64,000 nucleotides of DNA, taken from contig DLAL01000082.1 in the NCBI GenBank assembly GCA_002493945.1, positions 7,765-71,764 on the forward strand, read 5' to 3'. Shown one piece after another: positions 8,282-16,556 of the stretch. Position 1 is the first letter of the stretch; each line of letters starts with the position of its first letter. The stretch is from Porphyromonadaceae bacterium UBA7048 (GTDB taxonomy: Bacteria > Bacteroidota > Bacteroidia > Bacteroidales > Muribaculaceae). Below the pieces are notes generated by a model. It saw only the letters and a list, made by a program, of their open reading frames with translations. It ran no database searches and had not been told where the DNA came from. The position numbers and the translations under genes were made by a program.

Positions 8282-10972
8282 ATGAAAAAACTGACAGTTC
8301 TCCTCCTTGGGGCTCTTGCTACGGCACTCTCCGCCTATGCAGTTCCGGCGAAACGCGGACTATTCTCCTATACCCAGCCTGACGGCACCGTCGTCAGGGC
8401 GAGTCTGGTTGGTGACGAGAATGCCCATTACTACCTCTCCGAAGACTCCGTGCCTATGCTGGCCGACGAGTCCGGCCGTCTGTGCTATGCCCTGGCCGAC
8501 GACGGCGGAGCCATCACCCTTGCAGAAGGTGGCGCCGAGGATTCGCGGGTGCGCGGTGTGCGCGCCTCCGCACAGGCACGCAGGGCCAATCTCGAGCGCT
8601 TCCGGGCTGCCTTTGCCTCTTCGATTCCCCAGTCCGGCATGGGACTGTTCACATCCAGCTATCCGCGTGAGGGCAAGGTGCGCTCCCTCGTATTCCTTGT
8701 CAGCTACAAGGACATCGACTTCACCCTCGACGATCCCAAAGACTACTTCAACAGGCTCTTCAATGAGAAGGACTTCGCTGACTACGGCGCCACAGGCTCC
8801 GTCCGCGACTACTTCCTCGACCAGTCGCAGGGCCGCTTTGACATTACATACGACGTATACGGTCCTGTCACCCTCGCCAACAACCGCTCGTACTACGGGC
8901 GCAACGTGAGCGGCATGGATGGCGCCGACCAGGCTCCCGAGGAGATGGCCGAAGAAGCCGCAGAGCTCCTCAAGAACGAGATTGACTTCTCGCAGTACGA
9001 CTACGACGGCGACGGAAAGATTGACAATATCTTCGTAGTGTTCGCCGGCGAGGGCGAGGCCACAGGCGGCCCGGCCGCATCGGTATGGCCGCACGCCTCG
9101 AACGTGTACAACGGCAAGTTCTACAACGGCAAGCAGCTCGACGGATACTGCTGCGTCCAGGAGTGGCTCGGCGGCTCCGACAGGCGTCCCTCTCCTATAG
9201 GCACATTCGTTCATGAGTTCTCGCACGTCATGGGTCTGCCTGACCTGTACCACACCACCGACAGCTATGCCTCATATACTCCCGGCGACTGGAGTGTGCT
9301 CGACTATGGTCCGTACAACAACGACGGCCACACGCCTCCGGCATTCAGCGCCTACGAGCGCAACGCCATGGGATGGATTGACCCTATAGTCCTTGACGGC
9401 CCCACGACCGTGTCGCTCGGGCACATTCTGGAGTCGAACAGCTGCTGCCTCATCCCCACCGAGAAGGAGACCGAATTCTTCCTTCTGGAGAACCGTCAGC
9501 AGACCGGATGGGACAAATATGTCCCCGGACACGGCATGCTCATATGGCACGTCGACTTCAATCAGGCGATATTCGATGCCAACACGGTCAACAACAACAG
9601 CGCCCACCAGTACGTCGACATAGTCGAGGCCAACGGGCGCACCAACAATAACAGCACTTCCGTCATGGCAGGCTATCCCTTCCCCGGCACAGCAGGAGTC
9701 ACCTCCTTCACGTCCGAGACTCGCCCCGCGCTCAAGTCCTGGGCCGGAAAGGCCATCGCGCTCCCTGTCACAGAAATCAATGAGACCGACGGTGTCATCA
9801 CATTCGAGGTCGACGGCGGCCTGACATTCCTTGACCGTCCCTCCGCTCCCGTGATGACTGCTGCCGACGACGGCTCTGTCACCATCTCGTGGAGTCCTGT
9901 GGAGAATGCCGCCGGATATATCGTCAATATATATTCGGAGGACCACACTCCGGGTTCGTTCACTACGCAGTCCACGAGCTACACCGTCACCGGCTGCCGT
10001 CCCGAGACCGACTACTACGCCACTGTCCGCGCATACCGCGGCTCGACGCAGTCCGAGCTCTCTGACGAAGCCACCGTGCACACTCCGTCCATAGCTTTCC
10101 GCTATCTCACTCCCGTGGCCACATCGGCCGTGATTGACTCCGACGCACACGCCACTCTCATGTGGGAGCCCCTCGAGGGAGCAGTGTCCTATCTCCTCAC
10201 TGTCGAGGCCGGCACCGAGAGCACCGGCACGACCGAGACCCTCACCTTCGGCACACCGCGCAACACATCGCTTGTCATCCCCGACGGATGGAACTGGTCA
10301 GGCACCACCAACAGCACCTATACCTCCACGACATACTGCGTCGAGGCTCCCTCGCTCAAGATGAGCAGCGACGGTGTCGTGCTTCAGTCGCCTGTATATG
10401 ACATCGACGTCAAGGGCATATCGCTGTGGATATGCGGCGCCAATGCCTCTCAGTCCAACAGTCTTCAGATAGCTGTCCGCCCCGATGCCTCGGCAGACTT
10501 CACCGCCATCCTCGATGTGTCGCCTGAGCAGTACAACGGCAAGGGTGCAGTCATCGACATTCCCTCCGTGCCTGAGGGCAGCCGTCAGATAGCGCTCACT
10601 TATGTCAAGCGCGCCAGCGGCAACGTAGCCGTCGACGACCTCACTCTCACCCTCGGGGGCACAGCTTTCGCCACAGTCGGCGGCTATGACCGCACAGACG
10701 TGGGCAGCGCCACATCGCACACGCTCGACGTCCCTGCCGCTGCCGGTCAGATCCGCTTCTTCGTAGAGGCCGTCAATGCTGACGGCGAGACATCGGCACG
10801 CTCCAATGTGGTCACCTCATCGGCCATGAGCGGCATCGGTGCTGTCGAAAGCGCCGGCGCTGACGCTCCCGTCGAGTACTACAACCTCCAGGGCATACGC
10901 GTGGACCGTCCCTCGGCCGGCCTCTACATCCGCCGTCAGGGCTCGCGCACCTCGAAAGTATTTGTCCGCTGA
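8282..10972 (+). CDS. Secreted M6-like metalloprotease with FnIII and C-terminal sorting-type tail
   Basis: 896 residues from MKKLTVLLLGALATALSAYA (signal peptide). The catalytic domain resembles the M6 (immune inhibitor A) peptidases: RSLVFLVSYKDIDF near 134, the zinc motif HEFSHVMGLPD at 311-321, and a preceding DYDGDGKIDNIFVVFAGEG segment that looks like a calcium loop. A fibronectin type III domain lies at about 520-620, followed by a second FnIII-like and a jelly-roll-like region (about 640-850). The last 40 residues (EYYNLQGIRVDRPSAGLYI and a basic VFVR end) resemble the type IX secretion-type C-terminal tail common in Bacteroidales. A GTG-started extension upstream is in frame but would cover the promoter. 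Probably cell-surface or extracellular protein degradation; substrate unknown. Confidence 0.88.
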   Translation: MKKLTVLLLGALATALSAYAVPAKRGLFSYTQPDGTVVRASLVGDENAHYYLSEDSVPMLADESGRLCYALADDGGAITLAEGGAEDSRVRGVRASAQARRANLERFRAAFASSIPQSGMGLFTSSYPREGKVRSLVFLVSYKDIDFTLDDPKDYFNRLFNEKDFADYGATGSVRDYFLDQSQGRFDITYDVYGPVTLANNRSYYGRNVSGMDGADQAPEEMAEEAAELLKNEIDFSQYDYDGDGKIDNIFVVFAGEGEATGGPAASVWPHASNVYNGKFYNGKQLDGYCCVQEWLGGSDRRPSPIGTFVHEFSHVMGLPDLYHTTDSYASYTPGDWSVLDYGPYNNDGHTPPAFSAYERNAMGWIDPIVLDGPTTVSLGHILESNSCCLIPTEKETEFFLLENRQQTGWDKYVPGHGMLIWHVDFNQAIFDANTVNNNSAHQYVDIVEANGRTNNNSTSVMAGYPFPGTAGVTSFTSETRPALKSWAGKAIALPVTEINETDGVITFEVDGGLTFLDRPSAPVMTAADDGSVTISWSPVENAAGYIVNIYSEDHTPGSFTTQSTSYTVTGCRPETDYYATVRAYRGSTQSELSDEATVHTPSIAFRYLTPVATSAVIDSDAHATLMWEPLEGAVSYLLTVEAGTESTGTTETLTFGTPRNTSLVIPDGWNWSGTTNSTYTSTTYCVEAPSLKMSSDGVVLQSPVYDIDVKGISLWICGANASQSNSLQIAVRPDASADFTAILDVSPEQYNGKGAVIDIPSVPEGSRQIALTYVKRASGNVAVDDLTLTLGGTAFATVGGYDRTDVGSATSHTLDVPAAAGQIRFFVEAVNADGETSARSNVVTSSAMSGIGAVESAGADAPVEYYNLQGIRVDRPSAGLYIRRQGSRTSKVFVR

Positions 10973-10998
10973 CACTCTGCTGCATACATACATCGAGA

Positions 10999-11034
10999 CC
11001 GCACTGTAACCTCTACAGTGCGGCCTCTGCTTTT
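10999..11034 (+). terminator. Terminator after the M6 protease gene
   Basis: Perfect 10-base arms CCGCACTGTA (10999-11008) and TACAGTGCGG (11014-11023), 5-base loop, then cctctgctttt. Confidence 0.8.
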
Positions 11035-11049
11035 ATAATCACCAAAACC

Positions 11050-11072
11050 ATACCGGGGACCGTCCCCGGTAT
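11050..11072 (-). terminator. Terminator of the sialic acid operon
   Basis: 11-base arms ATACCGGGGAC and GTCCCCGGTAT with one base between. On the minus strand it is followed by GGTTTTGG and lies just past the transporter stop. Confidence 0.6.
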
Positions 11073-11085
11073 AACCAATCGTTAG

Positions 11086-12339
11086 TCATGTCATGTTGAG
11101 GGTGCGGGGCTTCAGCACCGACAGCTGGAGCACTACGGCGAGCGCCAGCGCTCCGGCCATGCACGCGAATCCAGCGCCCATGCGGCCCTGCTCGGCCAGC
11201 GATCCCAGCACGTTGGTGGCCAGGGCGCCGATGAAGAGACCGCTCATGTTCATCAGTCCGTAGGCTGTGGCACGCGAGCGCGACGGCACGAACTGGCAGA
11301 GTATCGGCATGCAGTTGGCGTCGAACAGTCCGTAGCCGAAACCGAAAAGGACACCGGCGCCAAAGGCTGCCGCCAGACTCGTGCCGTATCCCATAAGCAC
11401 GAGCGAGGGAACCATCATAAGCAGCCCTATGGCGCTGGTGTATATGCGTCCGCGCAGGTTGCGGGCCGACCATCGGTCGGCCATCGGTCCGCCGGTCATG
11501 ACGCCTGCGAACGATGCCGCGGCTATAGTTATGGTGGCCAGCGGGCCGGCCGGAGCCATGTCGATGCCCAGAGTGTCGGACAGCAGCGTAGGCAGCCAGT
11601 TCTTTGTGGCCCAGCCCGGGATGGAGCACGATGCGAAGAAGAAGAGTATGGTCCAGAAGGCTACGTTCGTCACGAGCATCCCCAGCGAGGCTCCGGCGGC
11701 GCGAAGATTCGTCCGCAGGTCGGAGGCGAGACTTTCACGCGACCCTTCGGACGGCTGCCGGCGCTTCTCGTAGAGCAGGAACACGAGCACCACGGAGTAT
11801 CCTATGCCGATGATGCCGAACCAGTGGAAGGTGGCCTGCCACGATAGCTGCCCGGCGACGAAGGCTCCGAAGCCGCCCGCGGCCTGACCCATGTAGAGGC
11901 CGGTCATGTGGATGCCTATGGCGAGACTGAGCTGTCTGCCTGTGAAGTAGTCGGCAATGAGCGACAGTGCCGCGGGGATGTACAGCGCTTCGGACACTCC
12001 CATCAGTGCGCGCAGGGCGTAGACCTGGCTGTAGCTCTCGGCGTAGCCTGTCAGCAGCGTCACGGCCGACCACACGGCCAGCGACCCCACTATCAGCCAC
12101 TTGCGGTTCACGCGGTCGGCCACCATGCCCGAGACTGGGCTCATGAGGCCGTAGATCCACATGAAGGCCGCCATCAGCTTGCCGAACATCAGCTTGCTCT
12201 CGAGGTCGGTTATGTCCACGGCCATGGCGTCGCGCATGGTCGACAGCATCTGCCGGTCCGTATAGTTCAGCAGTGCCACTGTCCAGAGCAGTGCCACCAC
12301 CATCCACGGATACCATGATTTCGCTCGTATATTGCTCAT
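11086..12339 (-). CDS. nanT: MFS transporter, probable sialic acid permease
   Basis: 417 residues with 12 predicted membrane helices. MFS loop signature visible: NYTDRQMLSTM in helix 1, GMVADRVNRKWLIVGSLAVWS in loop 2-3 and MADRWSARNLRGRIYTSAIGL in loop 8-9. The first half of the sequence fits the anion:cation symporter branch. Placement directly downstream of an epimerase and an N-acetylneuraminate lyase gives the likely substrate, N-acetylneuraminate; Bacteroides fragilis has the same lyase-epimerase-transporter set (established knowledge). Substrate is inferred from context only. Last gene of the operon, followed by a terminator-like hairpin. Confidence 0.82.
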   Translation of the reverse strand: MSNIRAKSWYPWMVVALLWTVALLNYTDRQMLSTMRDAMAVDITDLESKLMFGKLMAAFMWIYGLMSPVSGMVADRVNRKWLIVGSLAVWSAVTLLTGYAESYSQVYALRALMGVSEALYIPAALSLIADYFTGRQLSLAIGIHMTGLYMGQAAGGFGAFVAGQLSWQATFHWFGIIGIGYSVVLVFLLYEKRRQPSEGSRESLASDLRTNLRAAGASLGMLVTNVAFWTILFFFASCSIPGWATKNWLPTLLSDTLGIDMAPAGPLATITIAAASFAGVMTGGPMADRWSARNLRGRIYTSAIGLLMMVPSLVLMGYGTSLAAAFGAGVLFGFGYGLFDANCMPILCQFVPSRSRATAYGLMNMSGLFIGALATNVLGSLAEQGRMGAGFACMAGALALAVVLQLSVLKPRTLNMT

Positions 12340-12460
12340 TTGAAGTGCGGTGCGGTCGTGTTTATGTATGCGGAATGAATGTATGCCGGGACCCGGCGAA
12401 AATGATGGAGTGGAAATGATGAGGAATAAACTTTTCGCCGGGCCATGTCATACGTGTGCG

Positions 12461-13642
12461 TTATGGCTGCGCGCCCAGTATGTCGGAGCACAGCATGGCT
12501 GCCTTCACCATCATGCGCGGGATGTGGAAGGGGCCTTTGAAGATGTTTCCTTTTGCAGGCTGCGCCACGGTGCCGTCGCGGTGCAGGTAGCCGAACCACT
12601 CGCCGAATTCGGGGTCGGGCAGGTGCGCCCACGCCCAGTCGTGGGCCTGACGGTGCATCTGGAGGTACTTGATGTTGCCCGTGGTCTCGTAGGCGCTCAG
12701 CGTAGCTATGATGGCCTCGGTCTGCGGCCACCAGAATTTCATGTCCTGCGAGTAGTCCTGGCAGGGCAGGCCGCGGCAGTCGCGTAAGTTGATGATACCG
12801 CCGTACTCCCGGTCCCAGCCCCAGTCCCACGACCAGTCGAGTATGGTGGTGGCCATGTGGGTGAGTTCGGCGTCGCGGCCCCGGTGGCGCGCCTCGTCGA
12901 GTAGGAACCACGCCGTCTCTATGCAGTGTCCGGGATTGACGGTGCGTCCGGCGCAGGTGTCGATAAGACCTCCGTCGGGCGTCACGGTCTCCAGCATAGC
13001 CTTGAATTCGGGTCTGATGAAGAGTTTGAGGCGCTCTATCGACCGGTCGATGCGCTCGTCGAGCAGCGGGTCGGGCATGACGCCGCGTATGACCGCGGCG
13101 GTGTTGATGAGTATCATTGTCACCGAGTGTCCTATGGCTTTCAGGGCCGGCAGGTATTTGTCAGGAAGGAGTCCCGGAGTGTCGGTGAAGCGTAGTATCT
13201 CTTTGAACAGTGTGAGAGCCTTTTCGGCATAAGAGCCGTCGCCTGAGGCTTTGGCGTATTCGGCCATTGCTATGGCGGCGAAGCACTCCGAGAACACATA
13301 GCGGCGCTTGCGCAGCGGTGTGCCGTCGGCTGTCACTTCAAAGAACATCCGGCCGTCCCGGTCGAAGCAGTGTGCCTCGATGAAATCGAGGCAACTTTTC
13401 GACGCGGCAAGCCACTGTTCGTTGTTCATGATGTTGTTGTAGGCATAGGCCGCCGTGAATCCGAAGCGGCCCTGAAACCATACCGACTTTGTCGTGTCGA
13501 TGACTGTACCGTCACGGTCAAGGCAGGTATAGATGCCGCCGTTGACTCTGTCGAGCCCGTGTTTCAGCCAGAACGGCATGATGTCGTCTGTCAGGCTCTT
13601 GCGGTAAAGCTCCGAGAAGTCGGAGAGATAATGGTATGGCAT
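12461..13642 (-). CDS. nanE: AGE-family N-acetylmannosamine/glucosamine 2-epimerase
   Basis: Interconverts ManNAc and GlcNAc after sialic acid cleavage. 393 residues from MPYHYLSDFSELYRK. Renin-binding-protein/AGE signatures visible: LKHGLDRVNGGIYTCLDRDG near the N-terminus, SVWFQGRFGFTAAYAYN, the catalytic-His region GHCIETAWFLLDEARHRG, and WWPQTEAIIATL. A further in-frame ATG at 13693 adds 17 residues that look unrelated to the family, so 13642 is preferred. This AGE type replaces the unrelated E. coli NanE, as in Bacteroides. Lies between lyase and transporter genes, with spacers of 231 and 121 bases. Confidence 0.85.
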   Translation of the reverse strand: MPYHYLSDFSELYRKSLTDDIMPFWLKHGLDRVNGGIYTCLDRDGTVIDTTKSVWFQGRFGFTAAYAYNNIMNNEQWLAASKSCLDFIEAHCFDRDGRMFFEVTADGTPLRKRRYVFSECFAAIAMAEYAKASGDGSYAEKALTLFKEILRFTDTPGLLPDKYLPALKAIGHSVTMILINTAAVIRGVMPDPLLDERIDRSIERLKLFIRPEFKAMLETVTPDGGLIDTCAGRTVNPGHCIETAWFLLDEARHRGRDAELTHMATTILDWSWDWGWDREYGGIINLRDCRGLPCQDYSQDMKFWWPQTEAIIATLSAYETTGNIKYLQMHRQAHDWAWAHLPDPEFGEWFGYLHRDGTVAQPAKGNIFKGPFHIPRMMVKAAMLCSDILGAQP

Positions 13643-13873
13643 AGTGATGAAGGTGTGTCCGAGTGTGTCCCGGCTGTCGGATTCTCTGGTCATCGGCCGG
13701 AGACATACTTGCGGATAGCGTTTTTCAGATGGTGGTTGATTGTCAGATGAAAAGGGTTGGGGCAGCGGTCCCGGCCCGATGCCGGGATATTGTTTTCAGC
13801 GAGTCATATATCTCTTGATATATGTATATATGTGTCGGTGGTGAGTGTTCTGCTTTCGGCGGAGGGCCGGGGT

Positions 13874-14788
13874 CTATCTGTTGCAGCGGTCGAAGAATCC
13901 TATGGCTTCGAGTTCGGCCTTCATTGCGGCTTCCTCGTCATCGGTCATGTTCTGGAATGGTGTTCGGTTGGGCCCGAGGTCAAGGCCTATGAGTTTCATT
14001 ATACGCTTGCCTCCGACGATGTTGCCTCGGTAGCGGCATATCACGTTGATGACTTCCTGTGAGAAGTTCTGCTTCTCTCTGGCGGTCTCGATGTCGCCGG
14101 CGTTCCAGGCTTCGATGATGCCTGTGAGCTCGCGGCCATTGTAGTTTGTGGTACCGCCGATACCTCCCCGGGCTCCTCCCAGGGCCAGCGATGCCAGTAT
14201 GGTCTCGTCCTGTCCGTGCAGCATGTCGTACTTACCTCCGGCGTAGAGGCGGCACTGGTTGTATTCGTACAGGCTCTCGTAGGTGTACTTGATGCCGGCG
14301 AAGTTCGGTATGCGTCCGTCGACGGCCTCAAGCAGCTTGGCCATTGGCAGATAAGCGCCGTTGAATGCCGGGATGTGATAGTAGTAGAACGGCAGTGCGG
14401 GGGCGGCTTCGGCTATGGCCTGACAGTATTGCACGAGCTCTTCGATGCGTCCGATGCGCGGAAAAGGAGGTGCCATAGCGCCGATGCCCCAGGCGCCGGC
14501 TTCGGCGGCGTGGCGGGCCAGGCCGATGCTTTCGCGCAGACAGCAGCTTCCTGTGTGGACTATCACCTTGAAGTCCTCGGGAGCGGCTTCTATCCATGCT
14601 TCGGCAATCCGGCGGCGTTCGTCAGGAGTGAGCATATATCCCTCGCCTGACGAGCCGTTGACAAAGACTCCGCGAAGACCGTTTCGCACGAGCATGGCGG
14701 CGTAGGCCGGGATAGGCTCTACGCTGATGTCGCCGTTGGCGTGCATCGGAGTGAACGGAGCATCGATGAGTCCTTTGATTTTCTCCAT
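13874..14788 (-). CDS. nanA: N-acetylneuraminate lyase
   Basis: Splits N-acetylneuraminate into ManNAc and pyruvate in the cytoplasm. 304 residues, typical for the DHDPS/NAL TIM-barrel family. Visible features are GSSGEGYMLT (residues 45-54, pyruvate carboxylate-binding motif), the catalytic tyrosine in FYYYHIPAF, and the Schiff-base lysine in FAGIKYTYESL. The GIKYT context fits neuraminate lyase rather than dihydrodipicolinate synthase, and the epimerase and transporter neighbours support this. First gene of the operon, with a leader of about 170 bases from the promoter at 14969-15000. Confidence 0.92.
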   Translation of the reverse strand: MEKIKGLIDAPFTPMHANGDISVEPIPAYAAMLVRNGLRGVFVNGSSGEGYMLTPDERRRIAEAWIEAAPEDFKVIVHTGSCCLRESIGLARHAAEAGAWGIGAMAPPFPRIGRIEELVQYCQAIAEAAPALPFYYYHIPAFNGAYLPMAKLLEAVDGRIPNFAGIKYTYESLYEYNQCRLYAGGKYDMLHGQDETILASLALGGARGGIGGTTNYNGRELTGIIEAWNAGDIETAREKQNFSQEVINVICRYRGNIVGGKRIMKLIGLDLGPNRTPFQNMTDDEEAAMKAELEAIGFFDRCNR

Positions 14789-14968
14789 AATTGTGTTCGT
14801 TGTTTTTGAGTTTGGAGGGGAGTTGTTATTGTGTATCAGATAGACGGGTCACTTCAGACACTTTTGCGGTACATCGTCCCCCGGACCTGCTGCTGGCAGG
14901 CTCCTGTATGGCAATTATGTGTGGTCGTGCAGATTGCATTTAGGATAAGGGGACATGATTATGCTGCA

Positions 14969-15000
14969 AAATAACAAAAACATTTTTAAATGTACAAGCA
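14969..15000 (-). promoter_or_regulatory. nan operon promoter with operator-like palindrome in the spacer
   Basis: Minus strand: -33 CTTG (14997-15000), exactly 20 bases, then TTATTTTG (14969-14976, one mismatch to TAnnTTTG). The spacer contains the palindrome ACATTT-TT-AAATGT (14982-14995), the position where a bound repressor would block polymerase. The divergent ROK gene is the obvious candidate regulator. The rest of the 443-base intergenic region (14789-15231) is AT-rich and I see no further gene in it. Confidence 0.55.
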
Positions 15001-15184
15001 TTTTGCAAATATTTTATTTTAATCATGTGTTTTTTATTATACTTTTTCGGGGAGGCATCGCCGGGGGCTTCTGCTCTGATCATTCTTTCTTTTATAGACA
15101 TATGGTTCTGACGTTCTCCGGCGTGCTTTGCGGTGCCCCGGACATTTATTCACAGACCTTGCCTGTCATTAGAAATTTTTTTGC

Positions 15185-15192
15185 TAACTTTG
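15185..15192 (+). promoter_or_regulatory. -7 box of the ROK regulator gene
   Basis: TAACTTTG, about 40 bases before the ATG at 15232. The nearest -33 candidate (TTG at 15159-15161) is 23 bases upstream, somewhat far. Confidence 0.55.
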
Positions 15193-15231
15193 CGAAAGAT
15201 AACCTGAGCTTTAAGTAACTTCGTACCGGCT

Positions 15232-16434
15232 ATGTCACTCTCATCCATCATTGCACCTGATTGTAACAGTACCAAGAAGCGTATCATCACTATATTCTTC
15301 TACAACCGCAGTATGACGATTCCCGAGCTGTCAAAGGAGCTGAATCTGAGTGTCCCGACTGTATCGAAGCTCGTCAGCGAGCTCGTCGAGGAGGAGATTC
15401 TCACCGACTACGGCAAGAGTGAATCGAAGACCGGGCGGCGCCCCAGCACATACGGTCTCAATCCTCAGTCAGGCTACTTCCTGGGCATTGATATAAAGAA
15501 GGACCATCTCAATCTGGGCATATCCGATTTCAATGGCGAGATTGTCCGCCGGGAGTTTGATATTCCTTATCCCTGGACGGGAGCAGTGCGCGAGGAACTC
15601 GACCGCATCATCGAACTGGTGCGCGACTTCGTCGCATCCTCCGGCATAGAGCTGCCGAAGATTCTGAACGCATGTGTCAATATCGGCGGCCGGGTCAACT
15701 CCTATACGGGGTACAGCCACAGTTATTTCAATTTCGACGAGACTCCGCTTGCCGACGTGCTTTCCGATGCTCTGGGCATGAATGTGTGCGTAGACAACGA
15801 TTCGCGTTCCATGGCTTACGGCGAATATCTCTGCGGCTCGGTCAGGGGAGAGAAGGACGTGCTCTACGTTAACCTCGGATGGGGACTCGGTCTCGGCATT
15901 ATTATAAGCGGAGCAGTCTACGGAGGCAAGTCGGGATATGCCGGCGAGTTCGGCCATGTCTATGCCTTCGACAACGAGATTCTCTGCCACTGCGGCAAGA
16001 AAGGATGTCTTGAGACCGAGGTGTCGGGCATGGCGCTCCACCGCCATGTCACCGAGGCGCTCTCGCAGGGCAAGGTGTCATGCCTGTCGCGCCTGATGGA
16101 GGAGCAGGGCAGCATCACCCTGCGCAACATCGTCGACGCCATCAATGCCGAAGACATCCTCTGCATCGAGATTCTTGAGGACATCGGGCGCAAACTCGGG
16201 CGTCATCTGGCCAATCTGATCAATATCTTCAATCCCGAGCTGGTGGTCATCGGAGGCACACTTGCAGCCGTGGGCGACTATCTCATCCAGCCCGTCCGTC
16301 AGGCCGTCAAGAAGCACTCCCTGCGCCTGGTCAACAGCGACAGCCGCATCATCTGCTCGCGTCTTGACGAGCGCGCAGGCGTCATCGGCGCATGCATGAC
16401 TGCCCGCAGACTCATGTTCGAGCGCAGTTATTGA
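15232..16434 (+). CDS. ROK-family transcriptional regulator (NagC/XylR type)
   Basis: 400 residues. The N-terminus is a winged helix-turn-helix (residues about 15-75: RSMTIPELSKELNLSVPTVSKLVSELVEEEIL), followed by a ROK sugar-kinase fold: GIDIKKDHLNLGISD (ATP-binding phosphate 1 motif), NDSRSMAYGEYLCG, and the ROK signature with the zinc site GEFGHVYAF...CHCGKKGCLE at about 240-262. NagC-type ROK proteins bind a sugar or sugar phosphate and release DNA. Divergent from the sialic acid operon, so it is probably its regulator, with ManNAc, GlcNAc or a phosphate form as ligand (inference). Kinase activity is possible but not typical for members with the DNA-binding domain. Confidence 0.88.
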   Translation: MSLSSIIAPDCNSTKKRIITIFFYNRSMTIPELSKELNLSVPTVSKLVSELVEEEILTDYGKSESKTGRRPSTYGLNPQSGYFLGIDIKKDHLNLGISDFNGEIVRREFDIPYPWTGAVREELDRIIELVRDFVASSGIELPKILNACVNIGGRVNSYTGYSHSYFNFDETPLADVLSDALGMNVCVDNDSRSMAYGEYLCGSVRGEKDVLYVNLGWGLGLGIIISGAVYGGKSGYAGEFGHVYAFDNEILCHCGKKGCLETEVSGMALHRHVTEALSQGKVSCLSRLMEEQGSITLRNIVDAINAEDILCIEILEDIGRKLGRHLANLINIFNPELVVIGGTLAAVGDYLIQPVRQAVKKHSLRLVNSDSRIICSRLDERAGVIGACMTARRLMFERSY

Positions 16435-16450
16435 AAATGCGCAAAAAAAT

Positions 16451-16533
16451 GAATAGTGACAGTTCTGTGTCACTATTCCGTACTAACGTGTCATTATCCA
16501 GCACCGATTAAAATTGTCACTTTGGTATTTTTG
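16451..16533 (+). promoter_or_regulatory. Operator and promoter of the hybrid sensor gene
   Basis: A perfect palindrome with 11-base arms, GAATAGTGACA (16451-16461) and TGTCACTATTC (16468-16478), separated by GTTCTG. A further half-site TGTCATTATC lies at 16489-16498 and TGTCACTTT at 16515-16523. The -7 box is TATTTTTG (16526-16533), 27 bases after the 16489 half-site, and no TTTG is seen at the -33 position. The same half-sites recur ahead of the enzyme transcription units, so autoregulation by the encoded regulator is likely. As a stem-loop the palindrome could also slow read-through from the ROK gene. Confidence 0.7.
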
Positions 16534-16556
16534 CCCCGTAAACCTTAGAATGATTT

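Noticed and set aside
14955..15218. An 87-codon open frame in the nan-ROK intergenic region
   Set aside because: It covers the nan operon promoter and the ROK promoter box, is AT-rich in a region of regulatory character, and shows no recognisable family.
16451..16478. Reading the palindrome simply as the terminator of the ROK gene
   Set aside because: It has no T tract, and its arms recur as separate half-sites ahead of three other transcription units, which a terminator would not explain.
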